Positions 37,064-48,127 of a DNA stretch of 64,000 nucleotides are shown piece after piece (the stretch's first letter is position 1; each line of letters opens with the position of its first letter). Where the stretch lies: NCBI RefSeq assembly GCF_005233515.1, contig NZ_QFZZ01000003.1:339259-403258 (forward strand). Direction: 5' to 3'. The stretch is from Pseudomonas sp. CFBP13508 (lineage in GTDB: Bacteria > Pseudomonadota > Gammaproteobacteria > Pseudomonadales > Pseudomonadaceae). The notes beneath the pieces were generated by a model. It had not been told where the DNA came from. It was given only the letters and a program-made list of their open reading frames with translations, and made no database searches. The position numbers and the translations under genes are program-made.

Positions 37064-37142
37064 CTGTAGGAGCTGCCGATCTTTTGATGTTGCTTTGAAG
37101 ATCAAGATCAAAAGATCGCAGCCTTCGGCAGCACCTACAGGG
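37064..37142. repeat. Intergenic repeat family C, copy 2
   Basis: CTGTAGGAGCTGCCGATCTT and CGCAGCCTTCGGCAGCACCT bracket GATCAAAAGATC-type words shared with the copy at 375. It lies between argE and argA. Confidence 0.75.
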
Positions 37143-37149
37143 CATGCGT

Positions 37150-38295
37150 TCAATCCTTCAGGCAGTAATGTTCAATCAACTGCCGAATCAGATGCACGGT
37201 AGGCTGCAAACGTGACATTTCAAGGTACTCGCCGGGTTGATGCGCGCAGGCAATGTCGCCGGGGCCGAGGACGATGGTTTCGCAGCCGAGGCGCTGAAGA
37301 TAAGGCGCTTCGGTGCCGAACGCTACTGCTTCGGCGCGATGGCCGGTGAGCTTTTCAGCGATGCGCACCAGTTCGGCATCCTCGGACTGTTCGAACGGCG
37401 GCACTTCCGGGAACAGCGGCTTGTAGTCGATCTTCACCTTATGCCGCTCGGCCACCGGGTTGAGCTTGCGCAGGATTTCCGTGCGCAGCAGATTCGGGTC
37501 CATGCCCGGCAGCGGCCGCAGGTCGAACTCCAGCGAACACTGGCCGCAGATGCGATTGGGGTTGTCGCCACCATGGATGCAGCCGAAGTTCATCGTCGGT
37601 TGCGGCACGCTGAATTGTGGATTGCTGAATTCGCGCTGCCACAACAGGCGCAGGCCGCGCAGTTCGCCGATGGCATCGTGCATCGCTTCAAGGGCGCTGT
37701 GGCCCAGACGCGGATCAGACGAGTGGCCGCTCTGCCCGAGGATGTCGATGCGCTCCATCATGATGCCTTTGTGCATGCGGATCGGCTTGAGCCCGGTCGG
37801 CTCGCCGATCACCGCCGCGCGGCCCAGCGGTTGCCCGGCCTCGGCCAGCGCTCGGGCGCCGGACATCGAGCTTTCTTCGTCGCAGGTGGCGAGGATCAGC
37901 AGCGGTTGCTTGAACGGCTGATCGAGCAGCGGCCGTACGGCTTCGATGATCAGCGCGAAGAAGCCCTTCATGTCGCAGCTGCCCAGCCCGACCCAGCGGC
38001 CATCGACTTCAGTGAGCTTCAGCGGGTCGGTCTGCCACAACGCGTCGTCATAAGGCACGGTGTCGCTGTGCCCGGCCAGCACCAGGCCGCCGGGGCCGCT
38101 GCCGATACTGGCGAGCAGATTGAATTTGCCGGGGCTGACCTGCTGGATATCGCAGCTGAAACCCAGGTCACCGAGCCAGCCAGCGAGCAGATCAATGACG
38201 GCGCGGTTGGACTGGTCCAGGTTCGGTTGGGTACAGCTGACCGATGGCGCGGCAATCAGCGCGGCGAACTGGTCTTGCATGGACGGCAATGGCAT
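37150..38295 (-). CDS. argE: Acetylornithine deacetylase
   Basis: 381 residues from the ATG with GGAG close upstream; a GTG one codon earlier is less likely. M20 metallopeptidase fold: metal ligands in LAGHSDTVPYDDALW (His, Asp) with the bridging Asp in GSCDMKGFFALII, catalytic Glu and metal Glu in TCDEESSMSGARAL, and a late His in PGDIACAHQPGEYL. The lid domain runs about 180-290. It removes the acetyl group from N-acetylornithine. Together with argA it indicates the linear or mixed arginine route. Confidence 0.93.
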   Translation of the reverse strand: MPLPSMQDQFAALIAAPSVSCTQPNLDQSNRAVIDLLAGWLGDLGFSCDIQQVSPGKFNLLASIGSGPGGLVLAGHSDTVPYDDALWQTDPLKLTEVDGRWVGLGSCDMKGFFALIIEAVRPLLDQPFKQPLLILATCDEESSMSGARALAEAGQPLGRAAVIGEPTGLKPIRMHKGIMMERIDILGQSGHSSDPRLGHSALEAMHDAIGELRGLRLLWQREFSNPQFSVPQPTMNFGCIHGGDNPNRICGQCSLEFDLRPLPGMDPNLLRTEILRKLNPVAERHKVKIDYKPLFPEVPPFEQSEDAELVRIAEKLTGHRAEAVAFGTEAPYLQRLGCETIVLGPGDIACAHQPGEYLEMSRLQPTVHLIRQLIEHYCLKD

Positions 38296-38451
38296 CACTG
38301 ACTCCAGGTCCCGGATTGAGGCCCACTATAGAACCATCCGGCGCGCGGAATAAACCGCCGCAGGGCGTAGGAAGTTTGACTCCTGTACACTGCACGGCCT
38401 TGGCAGCCACCCATTCCCCCGGCTGCGCTCCCGATTCTGGATGTTCCGGCC

Positions 38452-39822
38452 ATGCAAAAAGAAACTGAAATCAAACTCCGCGTCAGCCGCGAAACCCTCG
38501 CAGCCCTGCGCGAGCACCCGCTGCTGAAGAAACGCAACAAAAGTGGCTGGGAACGCCGTGAGTTGATGAACCAGTACTTCGACACCCCCGAGCACGACCT
38601 CGCCCAGGCCAAAGTCGCCCTGCGCCTGCGCAAGGACGGTGACGAAGTGATTCAGACCCTCAAGACCCGTGGCCAGAGCGTCGCCGGTCTGTCCGAGCGT
38701 AATGAGTACGACTGGAAGTTGCCCAAAGCCAAGCTCGACGTAAAGAAACTCGACGGCGAATGCTGGCCCGAGGCACTGGCCGAGCTGGACAAGAAAACCC
38801 TCAAGCCGATCTTCACTACCGATTTCGTTCGCGAGCGCGCCGAAATCGCCTGGGGCCGTGGCAAGACCAAAGTGGTCATCGAAGCCGCGCTGGACCTCGG
38901 TCACGTCGTGGTCGGCAAGCAGAAGGAAGAAATCTGCGAGCTGGAACTGGAGCTGCGCGAAGGCGAGCCTGCCGCGTTGCTGGAACTGGCTGCCGAACTG
39001 GCCGAAACCCTGGCGCTGATGCCATGCGATATCAGCAAGGCCGAGCGTGGTTATCGCCTGCACGACGCCAACAGCTACTCGCTGAGCCTGCCAGCGCCGC
39101 AGCTGACCACTGAAACCCGTCTCGACGACGCCTTCGCCGCGCTGAGCTGGCATTTGCTCGGCAGCAGTCAGCGTCTGGCCGAACAATATCGCTTCAACGG
39201 TCACTGGCGTCTGTTGCAGGACTGGGTCGAGAACCTCGCGGAAATGCGCGCCCTACTCAGCAGCCTCGGCCAGGCCGCGCCGCGTCAATCGACTCACGAC
39301 CTGCGCGTGGCCCTTGATGCCTTGCTGGAAGACTGGCGTCCGCTGGTACAGGTCGGCATCGAAGACGAAGACGTGCGCAAGGCCGCGCCGGAGCAGTTCC
39401 TCGAAGAGCTGGAAGACCCGCGCTGGGGCCAGTTCTCGCTGAACGCTTCACGCTGGCTGTTGGCCCGCACCTGGACCGCCGACCGCAACACCCGTGGCAA
39501 CCGTCAGGGTGACGCGCAACTGCACAGCTGGCTGCCGCGTCTGTTGGGCGAAGAAGCCACCGCTCTGCAGCTGCAACGCTATCAGCAGCAACCGGAAGAT
39601 CTCGCTGAACAACTGCCGCGTATCGAACGCATTCAGGTCTGGTTGCACCACGCGCGCAACGTGCTGGACATCCCGGAAATGGATCGCCTGTACGGTGAGC
39701 TGAACAAACTGGCGCAGCTGGCCAACGAGCCGACCATCACCGACGAACTGCTCGATGCGCGCAAGCATCAGGCGATTGCGGTGTACCAGAACCGCGCCTG
39801 GAAAATCCTCCTGCGCATGTGA
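38452..39822 (+). CDS. CYTH- and CHAD-domain protein (triphosphatase-like)
   Basis: 456 residues. The N-terminal CYTH domain (1-200) has the ExExK signature at 4-8 (ETEIKLRV), ELMNQYFDTPEHDLAQAKVA, LRLRKDGDEVIQTLKTRGQS and VVIEAALDLGHVVVGKQKEE, with the basic and acidic residues of the triphosphate tunnel. The C-terminal CHAD domain (about 225-456) is helical with conserved basic His/Arg (STHDLRVALDALLEDWRPLV, LHHARNVLDIPEMDRL) that binds polyphosphate. E. coli YgiF is an inorganic triphosphatase of this layout; the activity here is inferred. Confidence 0.9.
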   Translation: MQKETEIKLRVSRETLAALREHPLLKKRNKSGWERRELMNQYFDTPEHDLAQAKVALRLRKDGDEVIQTLKTRGQSVAGLSERNEYDWKLPKAKLDVKKLDGECWPEALAELDKKTLKPIFTTDFVRERAEIAWGRGKTKVVIEAALDLGHVVVGKQKEEICELELELREGEPAALLELAAELAETLALMPCDISKAERGYRLHDANSYSLSLPAPQLTTETRLDDAFAALSWHLLGSSQRLAEQYRFNGHWRLLQDWVENLAEMRALLSSLGQAAPRQSTHDLRVALDALLEDWRPLVQVGIEDEDVRKAAPEQFLEELEDPRWGQFSLNASRWLLARTWTADRNTRGNRQGDAQLHSWLPRLLGEEATALQLQRYQQQPEDLAEQLPRIERIQVWLHHARNVLDIPEMDRLYGELNKLAQLANEPTITDELLDARKHQAIAVYQNRAWKILLRM

Positions 39823-39827
39823 TGCCC

Positions 39828-39968
39828 CTGTGGCGAGGGGATTCATCCCCGCTGGGTCGCAAAGCGGCCCCGCTCTTGAAAAAGCGGGGACTGCTGCGCA
39901 GTCCATCGGGGATAAATCCCCTCGCCACAGTAAATACCCCCGCCACAGTAAAATTCCCTCGCCACAAA
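39828..39968. repeat. Intergenic repeat family B, copy 5, with iterated right end
   Basis: CTGTGGCGAGGGGATTCATC on the left and GGGGATAAATCCCCTCGCCA on the right bracket about 70 bases. Beyond the right arm the terminal word repeats: CCTCGCCACAGTAAA, then CCCGCCACAGTAAA, then CCTCGCCACAAAG (39920-39968), a tandem partial duplication not seen in the other copies. Confidence 0.82.
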
Positions 39969-39979
39969 GGCCATCCCTA

Positions 39980-40444
39980 CTAGACCGGCAGGCTGGTGGT
40001 GGACTTGATCTCCGACAGCGCCACGATCGAATTCACTTCCTGTATCCCCGGGACCAGCGACAGCTTCTCGAAGAAGAATCGCTCGTACGCCTCGATGTCC
40101 GCCGCGACAATGCGCAGCATGAAATCCACCGCGCCCATCAGCACATAACACTCCAGCACTTCCGGAAAGCCGCGGATCGCCTCGGTGAACTCAGTGAAAT
40201 TCGAACGCCCGTGAGCGTTGAGTTTGATCTCGGCGAAGATCTGCGTGTTCAGGCCGATCTTCTTGCGATCCAGCAAGGTCACCTGACCGCGAATGATGCC
40301 CTCCTCCTTCATCCGCTGAATCCGCCGCCAGCACGGCGATTGCGACAGGCCCACCTGCTCGGCGATCTGCGCGCTCGACAGCGAAGCGTCTTCCTGGAGC
40401 AAGGCGAGAATCTTGCGGTCGTAGGCGTCCAGCTCGCTGTGCAT
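39980..40444 (-). CDS. Lrp/AsnC-family transcriptional regulator
   Basis: 154 residues. N-terminal helix-turn-helix (about 1-55): LDAYDRKILALLQEDASLSS, then AQIAEQVGLSQSPCWRRIQR. The C-terminal RAM/ACT-like domain (about 65-145) has FAEIKLNAHGRSNFTEFTEA, VLECYVLMGAVDFMLRIVAA and a last strand GIQEVNSIVALSEIK. Such regulators respond to amino acids and often control a neighbouring gene. It is divergent from a small ACT-like protein 126 bases away, which is the most likely partner. Confidence 0.93.
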   Translation of the reverse strand: MHSELDAYDRKILALLQEDASLSSAQIAEQVGLSQSPCWRRIQRMKEEGIIRGQVTLLDRKKIGLNTQIFAEIKLNAHGRSNFTEFTEAIRGFPEVLECYVLMGAVDFMLRIVAADIEAYERFFFEKLSLVPGIQEVNSIVALSEIKSTTSLPV

Positions 40445-40570
40445 AAAAAATCCTCAAAGATCGACTTCAGCGAATCATATCTTTCGATATTTCGCTTTGG
40501 ACGCCGATCATAGCCAAGAAATACCCCACGCCGAATGTAAAAATTTCTCCAGTGACTTTGGAGACTCGCC

Positions 40571-40909
40571 ATGCCGCACCTTGAAGCCGTGAACAGCCCC
40601 GCCGCCCGCGCTGATGTCTGGAACGTCAATAACGCCCACTGCCGGGCGCAGTACCAGATCCTCGCCGAGGCGGAGCCGGATCTGCTGGTGCGGGTGCTGA
40701 ATCTGTTCGCCTTGCAGTGTCTGACGCCGGAGCAAGTGAGCGTCCAGCGCCAGGACGATCTGCTGTCGATCGACCTGCTCATGAGCGGCCTGAGCTGGCA
40801 TCGTGCGCAAGTGATCGCGGAAAAACTGCGCAACCTGATCAGCGTCTGCGCGGTGGACCTGCACAACGCCGACGCGGCGTGGCAGGCGCCCGCACAGGCT
40901 GCCGGCTGA
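40571..40909 (+). CDS. Small single-domain ACT-like protein
   Basis: 112 residues, GGAG 7 bases before the ATG. Not clearly recognised as a named family. Residues about 25-97 read like one ACT unit of the acetolactate synthase small subunit: QYQILAEAEPDLLVRVLNLF (strand plus helix), ALQCLTPEQVSVQRQDDLLS, IDLLMSGLSWHRAQVIAEKL and RNLISVCAVDLHNAD (helix then strand). No catalytic domain and no Gly-rich effector turn is present. It is divergent from the Lrp-type regulator and lies 92 bases before the GspE-type gene. It may sense an amino acid or modulate a partner enzyme. Confidence 0.7.
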   Translation: MPHLEAVNSPAARADVWNVNNAHCRAQYQILAEAEPDLLVRVLNLFALQCLTPEQVSVQRQDDLLSIDLLMSGLSWHRAQVIAEKLRNLISVCAVDLHNADAAWQAPAQAAG

Positions 40910-41001
40910 CAAATCCGGCAACGGCTTCGTCGGGTAGTGGCCCAACGGTCAGCGGGGCCACGACTATCCTTTTGCGCATGACGCTTAAAAAGGAAAGCCG
41001 C

Positions 41002-42786
41002 ATGTCCGTTCAATTTGTCACTCAGGACCGCTGGCTGGACCTCAATGATGTGTTACGGGAACTGGTCGCCCAAGGCTTCATCTGCCAGGACGCGGCGGAA
41101 CAGGCGCTCAATGCCCGCCGTCGCCATGCTGCTCACGGGCAGATGCATCCGCTGGAATTCATCGCCAGCCAGCAACTCGACGACCTCAGCCGTCCGGGCA
41201 AACATCTGGATCTGGAAAGCCTGACCCTGTGGCTGGCGCAACAGGCCGGTCAGCCGTATTTGCGCATTGATCCGCTGAAAATCAATGTCGCGGCGATCAC
41301 GCCGCTGATGTCCTATGCCTTCGCCCAGCGCCACAAGATTCTCGCCGTCGCCGTGGACCGCGACTCGGTCACCGTGGCCAGCGCTCAGCCCTACGTCAGC
41401 GGTTGGGAAGCTGACCTGACCCACGTATTGAAGCTGCCGATCAAACGGGTCGTGGCCAACCCGGTCGACATCCAGCGCTTCAGCGTCGAGTTTTTCCGGC
41501 TGGCCAAATCGGTCAGCGGCGCCAGCAATGCCGACGCCCAGGGCGGCAATCTCGGCAATTTCGAACAACTGCTCAATCTCGGTGCCAGCGATCAGGAGCC
41601 GGACGCCAACGACGCGCACATCGTCAACATCGTCGACTGGCTGTTCCAGTACGCCTTCCAGCAGCGCGCCAGCGATATCCACATCGAACCGCGCCGTGAG
41701 CACGGCACCGTGCGCTTTCGCATCGACGGCGTGCTGCACAACGTCTATCAATTCCCGCCGCAGGTGACCATGGCGATCGTCAGCCGCCTGAAAAGCCTTG
41801 GCCGCATGAACGTCGCGGAAAAGCGCAAACCCCAGGACGGCCGGGTCAAGACCAAGACTCCGGATGGCGGCGAAGTGGAGCTGAGGCTATCGACCTTGCC
41901 GACCGCGTTCGGCGAAAAAATGGTCATGCGGATTTTCGATCCGGAAGTGCTGCTGAAGAATTTCGACCAGTTGGGTTTCAGCGCCGACGACCTGCGCCGC
42001 TGGCAGGACATGACCCGCCAGCCCAACGGCATCATTCTGGTCACCGGGCCGACCGGTTCCGGCAAGACCACTACCCTGTACACCACGCTGAAAAAACTGG
42101 CGACGCCGGAGGTCAACCTCTGCACCATCGAAGATCCGATCGAAATGGTCGAGCCGGCCTTCAACCAGATGCAGGTGCAGCACAACATTGAGCTGACTTT
42201 CGCCGCCGGGGTGCGCGCCCTGATGCGGCAGGACCCGGACATCATCATGATCGGCGAGATCCGCGATCTGGAAACGGCCGAAATGGCGATTCAGGCCGCG
42301 CTCACCGGGCACTTGGTTCTGTCGACGCTGCACACCAACGACGCGCCAAGCGCCATCAGCCGTTTGCTCGAACTGGGCGTGCCGCATTACCTGATCAAAG
42401 CCACCGTGCTCGGCGTCATGGCTCAGCGTCTGGTGCGCACCTTGTGCCCGCATTGCAAGGCGCCGCTGACGCTCGAGGATGAAGACTGGCAAACCCTGAC
42501 CCGGCCCTGGCAAGCGCCACTGCCGAGCAATGCGCAACGGGCGATCGGGTGCCTGGAATGCCGCGATACCGGTTATCGCGGCCGCGCCGGGGTCTACGAA
42601 ATCATGCAACTGAGTGACAGCCTCAAGGCGCTGATCACCCCGGATACCGACCTCACCGCGATCCGCCGCCAGGCCTTCAAGGAAGGCATGCGCAGCCTGC
42701 GCCTGTCCGGCGCGCAGAAAGTTGCGGCGGGGCTGACCACGGTGGAGGAAGTGCTGCGGGTGACACCGCAAAGTGAGTTGAAATGA
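41002..42786 (+). CDS. GspE/PulE-family secretion ATPase, orphan
   Basis: 594 residues from ATG 41002 (AAAGGAAAG upstream); the same frame stays open far above but that part overlaps the preceding gene. N-terminal MshEN-like domain (about 10-160), then the secretion ATPase domain: ASDIHIEPRREHGTVRFRID, Walker A TGPTGSGKTTTLYT with Lys355, Asp box CTIEDPIEMVEPAF, Walker B IIMIGEIRDLETAEMAIQ and the His box LVLSTLHTNDAPSAI. A C-terminal zinc motif uses two CxxC pairs (TLCPHCKAP and GCLECRDTGY). Such ATPases power type II secretion or type IV pilus assembly, but no secretin, pseudopilin or inner-membrane partner lies in the window. Confidence 0.9.
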   Translation: MSVQFVTQDRWLDLNDVLRELVAQGFICQDAAEQALNARRRHAAHGQMHPLEFIASQQLDDLSRPGKHLDLESLTLWLAQQAGQPYLRIDPLKINVAAITPLMSYAFAQRHKILAVAVDRDSVTVASAQPYVSGWEADLTHVLKLPIKRVVANPVDIQRFSVEFFRLAKSVSGASNADAQGGNLGNFEQLLNLGASDQEPDANDAHIVNIVDWLFQYAFQQRASDIHIEPRREHGTVRFRIDGVLHNVYQFPPQVTMAIVSRLKSLGRMNVAEKRKPQDGRVKTKTPDGGEVELRLSTLPTAFGEKMVMRIFDPEVLLKNFDQLGFSADDLRRWQDMTRQPNGIILVTGPTGSGKTTTLYTTLKKLATPEVNLCTIEDPIEMVEPAFNQMQVQHNIELTFAAGVRALMRQDPDIIMIGEIRDLETAEMAIQAALTGHLVLSTLHTNDAPSAISRLLELGVPHYLIKATVLGVMAQRLVRTLCPHCKAPLTLEDEDWQTLTRPWQAPLPSNAQRAIGCLECRDTGYRGRAGVYEIMQLSDSLKALITPDTDLTAIRRQAFKEGMRSLRLSGAQKVAAGLTTVEEVLRVTPQSELK

Positions 42787-42853
42787 GTCGGCACGGAACT
42801 GGATTGGGGATCGGCTATCCAACGCCGTAGTCAATCCCAGGAGTCACCTCATC

Positions 42854-43171
42854 ATGCGTCTCAAACTCGCTGTCGCCACCTTGGCCCTGCTGTCGCTTCC
42901 CGTTGGTTCGGCCATGGCGGACAGCTTTTGGCGTAACGTCATCTCCTCCGGCGCCACCACCGGTTCGACCTACCTGACGTTCAAGGATCACAAGCTGATC
43001 GTCGCCGCCCAGGACGACGCCGGCAGCTTCGTCGCCAGCGACGGCGGCATCCGTGGCCCGTACCTGGAAGCAGCCATGCAGAAAGTCCGCGCCGACAACC
43101 CGGGCCTGCAGGCTTCGGACATGGAACTGGCGAACGCAATCCTGGCGAAGAACGCCGTGGCTTCCGAGTAA
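42854..43171 (+). CDS. Exported DUF2388 protein
   Basis: 105 residues. Signal peptide about 1-22 (LKLAVATLALLSLPVGSAMA). The mature part starts DSFWRNVISSGATTGSTYLT and continues KLIVAAQDDAGSFVASDGGI, then LEAAMQKVRADNPGLQASDM and ELANAILAKN, the DUF2388 signature of small Pseudomonas periplasmic proteins. The function is unknown. It lies 67 bases after the GspE-type gene and is followed by a good terminator, so the two may be co-transcribed. Confidence 0.85.
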   Translation: MRLKLAVATLALLSLPVGSAMADSFWRNVISSGATTGSTYLTFKDHKLIVAAQDDAGSFVASDGGIRGPYLEAAMQKVRADNPGLQASDMELANAILAKNAVASE

Positions 43172-43184
43172 GCCTCGCACCCTG

Positions 43185-43216
43185 AAAAATGCCGCTCGAT
43201 CGAGCGGCATTTTTTT
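43185..43216 (+). terminator. Intrinsic terminator after the DUF2388 gene
   Basis: ATGCCGCTCGATCGAGCGGC forms an almost perfect palindrome (43189-43210) with AAAAAT before it and six T after it. Confidence 0.9.
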
Positions 43217-43244
43217 GCCCGGATTACCGCCTCACCACCATGCC

Positions 43245-43338
43245 TTGTGGGAGCGAGCCTGCTCGCGAAAGCGGTGAGCCAGTCACCGAAAATGCTGGCT
43301 GGACGATTGCTTTCGCGAGCAGGCTCGCTCCCACAGGG
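43245..43338. repeat. REP-type repeat family A, inverted pair 5
   Basis: TTGTGGGAGCGAGCCTGCTC and TTTCGCGAGCAGGCTCGCTC separated by about 42 bases, in the convergent gap before gcvP. Confidence 0.88.
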
Positions 43339-43357
43339 ACGGTGGTGGATTTAGAGA

Positions 43358-46223
<2,866 letters not shown>

Positions 46224-46304
46224 GACGGGCTCTCCTGGCTGGCGCTTGGCGTCAATGACACGGTCAAACCAGCATAGCAGGCGAATTTTCAAGATCACGC
46301 CGCC

Positions 46305-46397
46305 CCTGTGGGAGCGAGCCTGCTCGCGGAAGCGGTGTTTCAGAAACCTTGGCATTGACTGATATGGCGCTTTCGCGAGCAGGCTCGCTCCCACAAA
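46305..46397. repeat. REP-type repeat family A, inverted pair 6
   Basis: CTGTGGGAGCGAGCCTGCTC and TTTCGCGAGCAGGCTCGCTC separated by about 42 bases, between the gcvH terminator and the gcvP start. Confidence 0.88.
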
Positions 46398-46414
46398 GGG
46401 ATATTCGGCGCCCA

Positions 46415-46443
46415 TAAAAAAGCCCCGACGAATCGGGGCTTTG
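46415..46443 (-). terminator. Intrinsic terminator after gcvH
   Basis: On the minus strand AAAGCCCCGATTCGTCGGGG is followed by CTTTTTTATG. It lies 16 bases after the gcvH stop and separates gcvTH from gcvP transcription. Confidence 0.9.
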
Positions 46444-46458
46444 AGTGTTGCCGGCGAC

Positions 46459-46842
46459 TTACTCGCCGATTGCAGCCTTGTACCCAGCAGCATCCAGCAG
46501 GTTGTCCAGCTCGGCCTTGTCGCTTGGCTTGAGCTTGAAGATCCACGCGCCGTACGGGTCGGAGTTCAGCAGCTCGGGCGAGCCACTCAGCTCTTCGTTG
46601 ATCGCGATGACTTCACCGCTCACCGGAGCGTAGATGTCGGATGCGGCTTTTACCGACTCGACCACGCCGGATTGATCACCGGCAGCGAACACTTTGCCGA
46701 CTTCGGTCAGCTCGACGAACACCACGTCGCCCAGCGCTTCCTGCGCGTGATCGCTGATGCCCACGGTGACGGTGCCGTCGGCTTCCAGACGCGCCCATTC
46801 ATGACTTTCGGCAAAACGCAGTTCGGCAGGGATATCGCTCAT
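46459..46842 (-). CDS. gcvH: Glycine cleavage system H protein
   Basis: 127 residues, a single lipoyl domain. The lipoyl-accepting Lys65 lies in [20 protein letters not shown], the classic hammerhead motif. The start has GAGGAACCGAAG just upstream. It carries the aminomethyl group between GcvP and GcvT. It is 47 bases after gcvT on the same strand and is followed by a terminator. Confidence 0.97.
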   Translation of the reverse strand: MSDIPAELRFAESHEWARLEADGTVTVGISDHAQEALGDVVFVELTEVGKVFAAGDQSGVVESVKAASDIYAPVSGEVIAINEELSGSPELLNSDPYGAWIFKLKPSDKAELDNLLDAAGYKAAIGE

Positions 46843-46889
46843 CTTCGGTTCCTCGGAAATTGGTCAGCGGTCATGCCCGCCAGAAAAGG

Positions 46890-47972
46890 TTAGATCAAGG
46901 TTTTGCCATGGCGCACGAAGGTCGGTTTGACCACCCGTACCGGGTACCACTTGCCACGGATTTCCACTTCGGCGCGGTCGGCGGTTGCCATCGGTACACG
47001 CGCCAGGGCAATCGATTTGCTCAGCGTAGGAGAGAAACTACCACTGGTGATCTCCCCTTCGCCAACATCGGCGATGCGAACCACTTGGTGAGCGCGCAAA
47101 ACGCCGCGCTCTTCCAGCACCAGACCGACCAGTTTGTGCGCCACGCCGGCGGCTTTTTCCGCCTCCAGCGCCGCGCGGCCGATGAACTGCCGCGAGGCCG
47201 GCTCCCAAGCGATGCTCCAGGCCATGTTCGAAGCCAGCGGCGAAACGTCCTGGTGAATATCCTGACCGTACAGGTTCATTCCGGCCTCGACGCGCAAGGT
47301 GTCGCGAGCACCGAGGCCGATTGGCGAAATACCCGCACCGACCAAGTCGTTGAAGAAACCCGGCGCCTGACTCGCTGGCAGGCAGATTTCCAGGCCATCC
47401 TCGCCGGTGTAACCGGTACGCGCGATGAACCAGTCGCCGTCGATGGCGCCTTCGAAAGGTTTGAGTTGCTGGATCAGCGTGGCGCGCGACTGGGTGACCA
47501 GTTCGGCGATCTTGTGCCGGGCCTGCGGGCCCTGGATGGCGAGCATCGCCAACTCGGAGCGCTCGTGCAGTTGCACCTCGTAATTGCCGAGCTGGGCGTT
47601 CATCCAGGCCAGATCCTGATCGCGGGTCGAGGCGTTGAACACCAGCCGGTACGCGTCGTCGAGGCGATAGACGATCATGTCGTCGACGATGCCGCCACGC
47701 TCATTGAGCATGGTGCTGTACAACGCCCGGCCGGGGCGGTGCAGACGTTCGACGTCGTTGGCCAGCAAATGCTGGAGCCAGGCTTTGGCCTGGGCGCCGG
47801 TGACATCGATCACTGTCATATGGGAAACATCGAACACCCCGCAATCGCGGCGCACTTCGTGGTGCTCCTCGACCTGCGAGCCGTAATGCAGTGGCATGTC
47901 CCAACCGCCAAAATCGACCATCTTCGCGCCGAGCGCGAGGTGCAGGTCATACAGAGGCGTACGCTGTCCCAT
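46890..47972 (-). CDS. gcvT: Glycine cleavage system T protein (aminomethyltransferase)
   Basis: 360 residues from MGQRTPLYDLHLALGAKMVD, with AAGGAG upstream. The N-terminal folate-binding domain includes DFGGWDMPLHYGSQVEEHHE, GVFDVSHMTVIDVTG (catalytic Asp region) and RTGYTGEDGLEICLP near 195. The C-terminal barrel (about 280-360) has EGEITSGSFSPTLSKSIALA. It transfers the methylene group to tetrahydrofolate and releases ammonia. It heads the gcv block; its leader carries a 15-base-pair perfect hairpin. Confidence 0.97.
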   Translation of the reverse strand: MGQRTPLYDLHLALGAKMVDFGGWDMPLHYGSQVEEHHEVRRDCGVFDVSHMTVIDVTGAQAKAWLQHLLANDVERLHRPGRALYSTMLNERGGIVDDMIVYRLDDAYRLVFNASTRDQDLAWMNAQLGNYEVQLHERSELAMLAIQGPQARHKIAELVTQSRATLIQQLKPFEGAIDGDWFIARTGYTGEDGLEICLPASQAPGFFNDLVGAGISPIGLGARDTLRVEAGMNLYGQDIHQDVSPLASNMAWSIAWEPASRQFIGRAALEAEKAAGVAHKLVGLVLEERGVLRAHQVVRIADVGEGEITSGSFSPTLSKSIALARVPMATADRAEVEIRGKWYPVRVVKPTFVRHGKTLI

Positions 47973-48017
47973 GGGTTTCTCCTTCCGGGCGTGGCGAGGG
48001 TGCGGACCGCAGCTATA

Positions 48018-48052
48018 CGGCTGCAAGCCTTGATGGACAAGGCTTGCAGCCG
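48018..48052. promoter_or_regulatory. Perfect 15-base-pair hairpin in the gcvT leader
   Basis: CGGCTGCAAGCCTTG (48018-48032) and CAAGGCTTGCAGCCG (48038-48052) flank a five-base loop, 46 bases above the gcvT start. No T run follows on the minus strand, so it is not a standard terminator. It shares GCTTGCAGC with family E repeats. It could block read-through from the iron permease gene or be an mRNA-processing site. Confidence 0.5.
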
Positions 48053-48127
48053 ATTCCAGCGCACGGGTCTGTCAGACGAACCGCACCGAATGCCGCGCAT
48101 TGTAGCCGCATGATGTAGGACTCACTA

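Noticed and set aside
40717..41001. N-terminal extension of the GspE-type protein by 95 codons
   Set aside because: The extension overlaps the ACT-like gene in another frame and is Arg/Ala/Gly-rich; the ATG at 41002 has a good ribosome site and a family-like start.
39980..41013. Alternative open frames across the Lrp/ACT-like region (for example minus strand 40309-41013)
   Set aside because: They overlap three well-supported genes and lack start signals.
47973..48127. Glycine riboswitch ahead of gcvT
   Set aside because: Only a single simple hairpin is present; I see no tandem aptamer core.
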